From: an uncultured Solirubrobacterales bacterium
Lineage (GTDB): Bacteria; Actinomycetota; Thermoleophilia; Solirubrobacterales; Solirubrobacteraceae
DNA length: 30,355 nucleotides
Assembly: GCA_903959665.1 (NCBI GenBank)
Contig: CAJBXY010000120.1
Coordinates: 1 to 30,355, forward strand
Direction: 5' to 3'
The notes below the pieces were generated by a model. That model was not told the DNA's origin, did no database searches, and saw nothing but the letters and a program-made list of their open reading frames with translations. Position numbers and translations under genes: made by a program. This document shows positions 28,842 to 30,355 of this stretch, piece after piece; within the stretch, counting starts at the first letter, position 1; the number at the start of each line of letters is the position of its first letter.

Positions 28842-30355
28842 ATGCCGCTCTACACCGACGACTCAATTGAGCGCCTGCGCCAGACCGTCGACATGGCTGA
28901 GCTCGTCGGCGCAAAGACAGAGCTAAAGCGTTCCGGCCAGCAACTGATGGGGATCTGCCCGTTCCACGACGAGCGCAGCCCGTCGTTCAGCGTCGATCCA
29001 GTTCAGAAGGTCTTCCACTGTTTTGGCTGCGGCGAAGGGGGCGACCTCTTCAAGTTCGTGCAGCTAACCGAAGGGCTGAACTTCCGCGAGGCCGTCGAAT
29101 CGCTCTCCGATCGCTACGGCGTGACGATGGAGCTAACGGAGGAGGATCCTCAAGCCGCGCAGCGCCGTGAGAAGCGTGACCGCCTGCTTGAGCTGCTTGA
29201 GCGCACGGCCGCCTTCTACGTGCGCAACCTCTGGGAGTCACCGGAGGCTGAGGAGTCGCGCGAATATCTGAAAGGGCGGGGGCTCGATGAAGCGCTGCTG
29301 CGCGAGTTTCGCGTCGGCTACGCGCCGAGCGCCTGGGACAAGGTCTTGGTCGCTTCACGCCAGAGCGGCTACAGCGAAGAGGAGCTTTGGGACGCCGGCC
29401 TAACGGCGAAGAACCAGAAAGGCAACGTCTACGACCGCTTCCGTCGCCGGATTACATTCCCGCTCTGCGATAGCCGCGGGCGCGTGCTCGGTTTCGGTGC
29501 TCGCGCCGTTGGCGCCGACCAGCAGCCGAAGTACCTCAACAGCTCTGAGAACGCCGTCTTCCACAAGGGCCGCCAGGTCTATGCCGCCGATCTGGCGCGA
29601 GCTGCGGCGGCAAAGAGCGGCGAGGTGATTCTCTGCGAGGGCTACACCGACGTGATCGCGATGCACCAGGCCGGTCTGCGCAACACGGTCGGGTTGATGG
29701 GCACAGCGCTGACGGAGGATCAGGTTTCGGAGCTCGCTCGGATGGCGCCGGTTGTGGCGCTCGCGCTCGACGCCGACAGTGCAGGCCAGGAGGCGATGAT
29801 TCGCGCCGCCAAGGTCGCTGAGGGGCGCAAGCTTGAGCTGCGCGTGGTGCCGCTGCCGGCAGGAAATGATCCCGCCGACATCGTCCAGCAGCAAGGGCAG
29901 GAAGAGATCACGAAGCTGGTTGCTGGTTCGGTTCCGTTCGTCCGCTTCCGCGTTGACCGGGCGCTGCTGCTCGCAGATCTCGCGACTGCAGAAGGCAAAG
30001 ACCGCGCCGTCAGCGAACTGGCGCCGATCATTACGCCGCTGCCCGCCAGCGCAATGCGCGACGAGCTGACGGAGCTGGCCGCTGCTGCGCTTGGCGTGAG
30101 CGGAGCAAAGCTGACCGAATGGCTTGGCCGCGCGCGCCCGCTTCCAGCGCCAGAGCGCGCGGCAGCTGCTCCCGTAGCCGCTCAAGCCGACGCCCCGTCG
30201 CCGCAGCCAGCGGAGACCGTTATCGACCCCGGCGCGCGGGTTGAGCGGGCATTCCTCGTGCAGTGTCTTGCCGACCCCGCTGTAGGCAGGGAGGCGCTGG
30301 CAGCAATGGATCTAGAGGCCGAGTTCGTGAGCCCCGTCTTTCTGCGTGCAGCTCA
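28842..30355 (+). CDS. dnaG: DNA primase DnaG (3' end outside window)
   Basis: This is the first 504 residues of DNA primase, which makes RNA primers at the replication fork. The CHC2 zinc domain has C39, H42, C60 and C63 (ICPFHDERSPSF...FHCFGCGEGGD). The core holds the RNA-polymerase-like domain with YLKGRGLDE and the FPLCDSRGRVLGFGAR strand. The TOPRIM domain has CEGYTDVIAMHQAG and ALDADSAGQEA. After an Ala/Pro-rich linker (about residues 430-460), the helicase-binding domain begins (VERAFLVQCLADPAVG). The frame stays open to the last base of the window, so the gene is cut off, not truncated. The ATG lies 10 nt after dgt. Confidence 0.97.
   Translation, partial: MPLYTDDSIERLRQTVDMAELVGAKTELKRSGQQLMGICPFHDERSPSFSVDPVQKVFHCFGCGEGGDLFKFVQLTEGLNFREAVESLSDRYGVTMELTEEDPQAAQRREKRDRLLELLERTAAFYVRNLWESPEAEESREYLKGRGLDEALLREFRVGYAPSAWDKVLVASRQSGYSEEELWDAGLTAKNQKGNVYDRFRRRITFPLCDSRGRVLGFGARAVGADQQPKYLNSSENAVFHKGRQVYAADLARAAAAKSGEVILCEGYTDVIAMHQAGLRNTVGLMGTALTEDQVSELARMAPVVALALDADSAGQEAMIRAAKVAEGRKLELRVVPLPAGNDPADIVQQQGQEEITKLVAGSVPFVRFRVDRALLLADLATAEGKDRAVSELAPIITPLPASAMRDELTELAAAALGVSGAKLTEWLGRARPLPAPERAAAAPVAAQADAPSPQPAETVIDPGARVERAFLVQCLADPAVGREALAAMDLEAEFVSPVFLRAA

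Noticed and set aside
29400..30185. 261-codon minus-strand ORF opposite dnaG
   Set aside because: It lies wholly antisense to a clear DnaG frame with zinc, TOPRIM and helicase-binding motifs. Long antisense frames are expected at high GC.
1..30355. CRISPR array, prophage, IS element or toxin-antitoxin system
   Set aside because: I saw no regularly spaced direct repeats, transposase, phage structural genes or toxin-antitoxin pairs. The two Xer-type recombinases have housekeeping context and no flanking attachment repeats that I could see.

Overview
This 30.4 kb window is a gene-dense, GC-rich (by eye about 65%) stretch of a bacterial chromosome. It carries housekeeping and accessory metabolism genes and shows no phage, IS, CRISPR, tRNA or rRNA. 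Gene content and order point to a deep actinobacterial lineage, most likely Thermoleophilia/Solirubrobacterales (inference). The block tlyA-nadK-recN-steA-mctB-[GT4]-pyrG-...-xerD matches the Mycobacterium tuberculosis Rv1694-Rv1701 order as I remember it. The block efp-nusB-xseB-ispA-dxs-tlyA-recN is the order familiar from Bacillus. The window joins the two.

Layout. (1) 1-2420: the 3' end of ilvD, a HAD 5'-nucleotidase-like gene and an L,D-transpeptidase. (2) 2417-4855: a possible small minus-strand gene, a XerC-type recombinase, an unknown zinc-knuckle protein and an RNase HI that overlaps it by 4 nt. (3) 4901-7621: bioY (minus), an orphan branched-chain-type substrate-binding lipoprotein (plus) and a ZIP metal transporter (minus). 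(4) 7698-9769: efp-nusB-xseB-ispA, probably one operon. (5) 9820-13961: a minus-strand acyltransferase/SGNH membrane protein lying between ispA and dxs. (6) 13962-14190: a 229-nt intergenic stretch with a hairpin, a strong Shine-Dalgarno, a 16-codon ORF with a CxxC, and a second hairpin. (7) 14191-20998: tlyA-nadK, recN, steA-mctB, msrB (minus) and a MraY/WecA-like transferase. (8) 20991-24844: pyrG, an M20 peptidase and a DUF3866 protein. (9) 24915-30355: xerD, mutM, a glutaredoxin (minus), recO, dgt and the 5' part of dnaG, which runs off the end.

Themes. Isoprenoid precursor supply (dxs, ispA), cell-envelope work (L,D-transpeptidase, acyltransferase, SteA, MctB/SteB, MraY-like transferase) and DNA maintenance (recN, recO, mutM, xerC, xerD, xseB, dgt, dnaG) dominate. 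A recurring sequence signature is a TAnnnT -10-like hexamer 6-10 nt upstream of the start codon with no Shine-Dalgarno. It is seen at twelve genes and suggests widespread leaderless transcription. Only a few genes (bioY, msrB, pyrG, the DUF3866 gene and the 16-codon ORF) show a clear Shine-Dalgarno.

The items most worth a second look are the tiny Cys-rich ORF between dxs and tlyA, the minus-strand ORF overlapping the xerC 5' end, the SteA-MctB-GT4 envelope module, and the zinc-knuckle/RNase HI pair. All functional calls are by reading motifs; no database search was possible.
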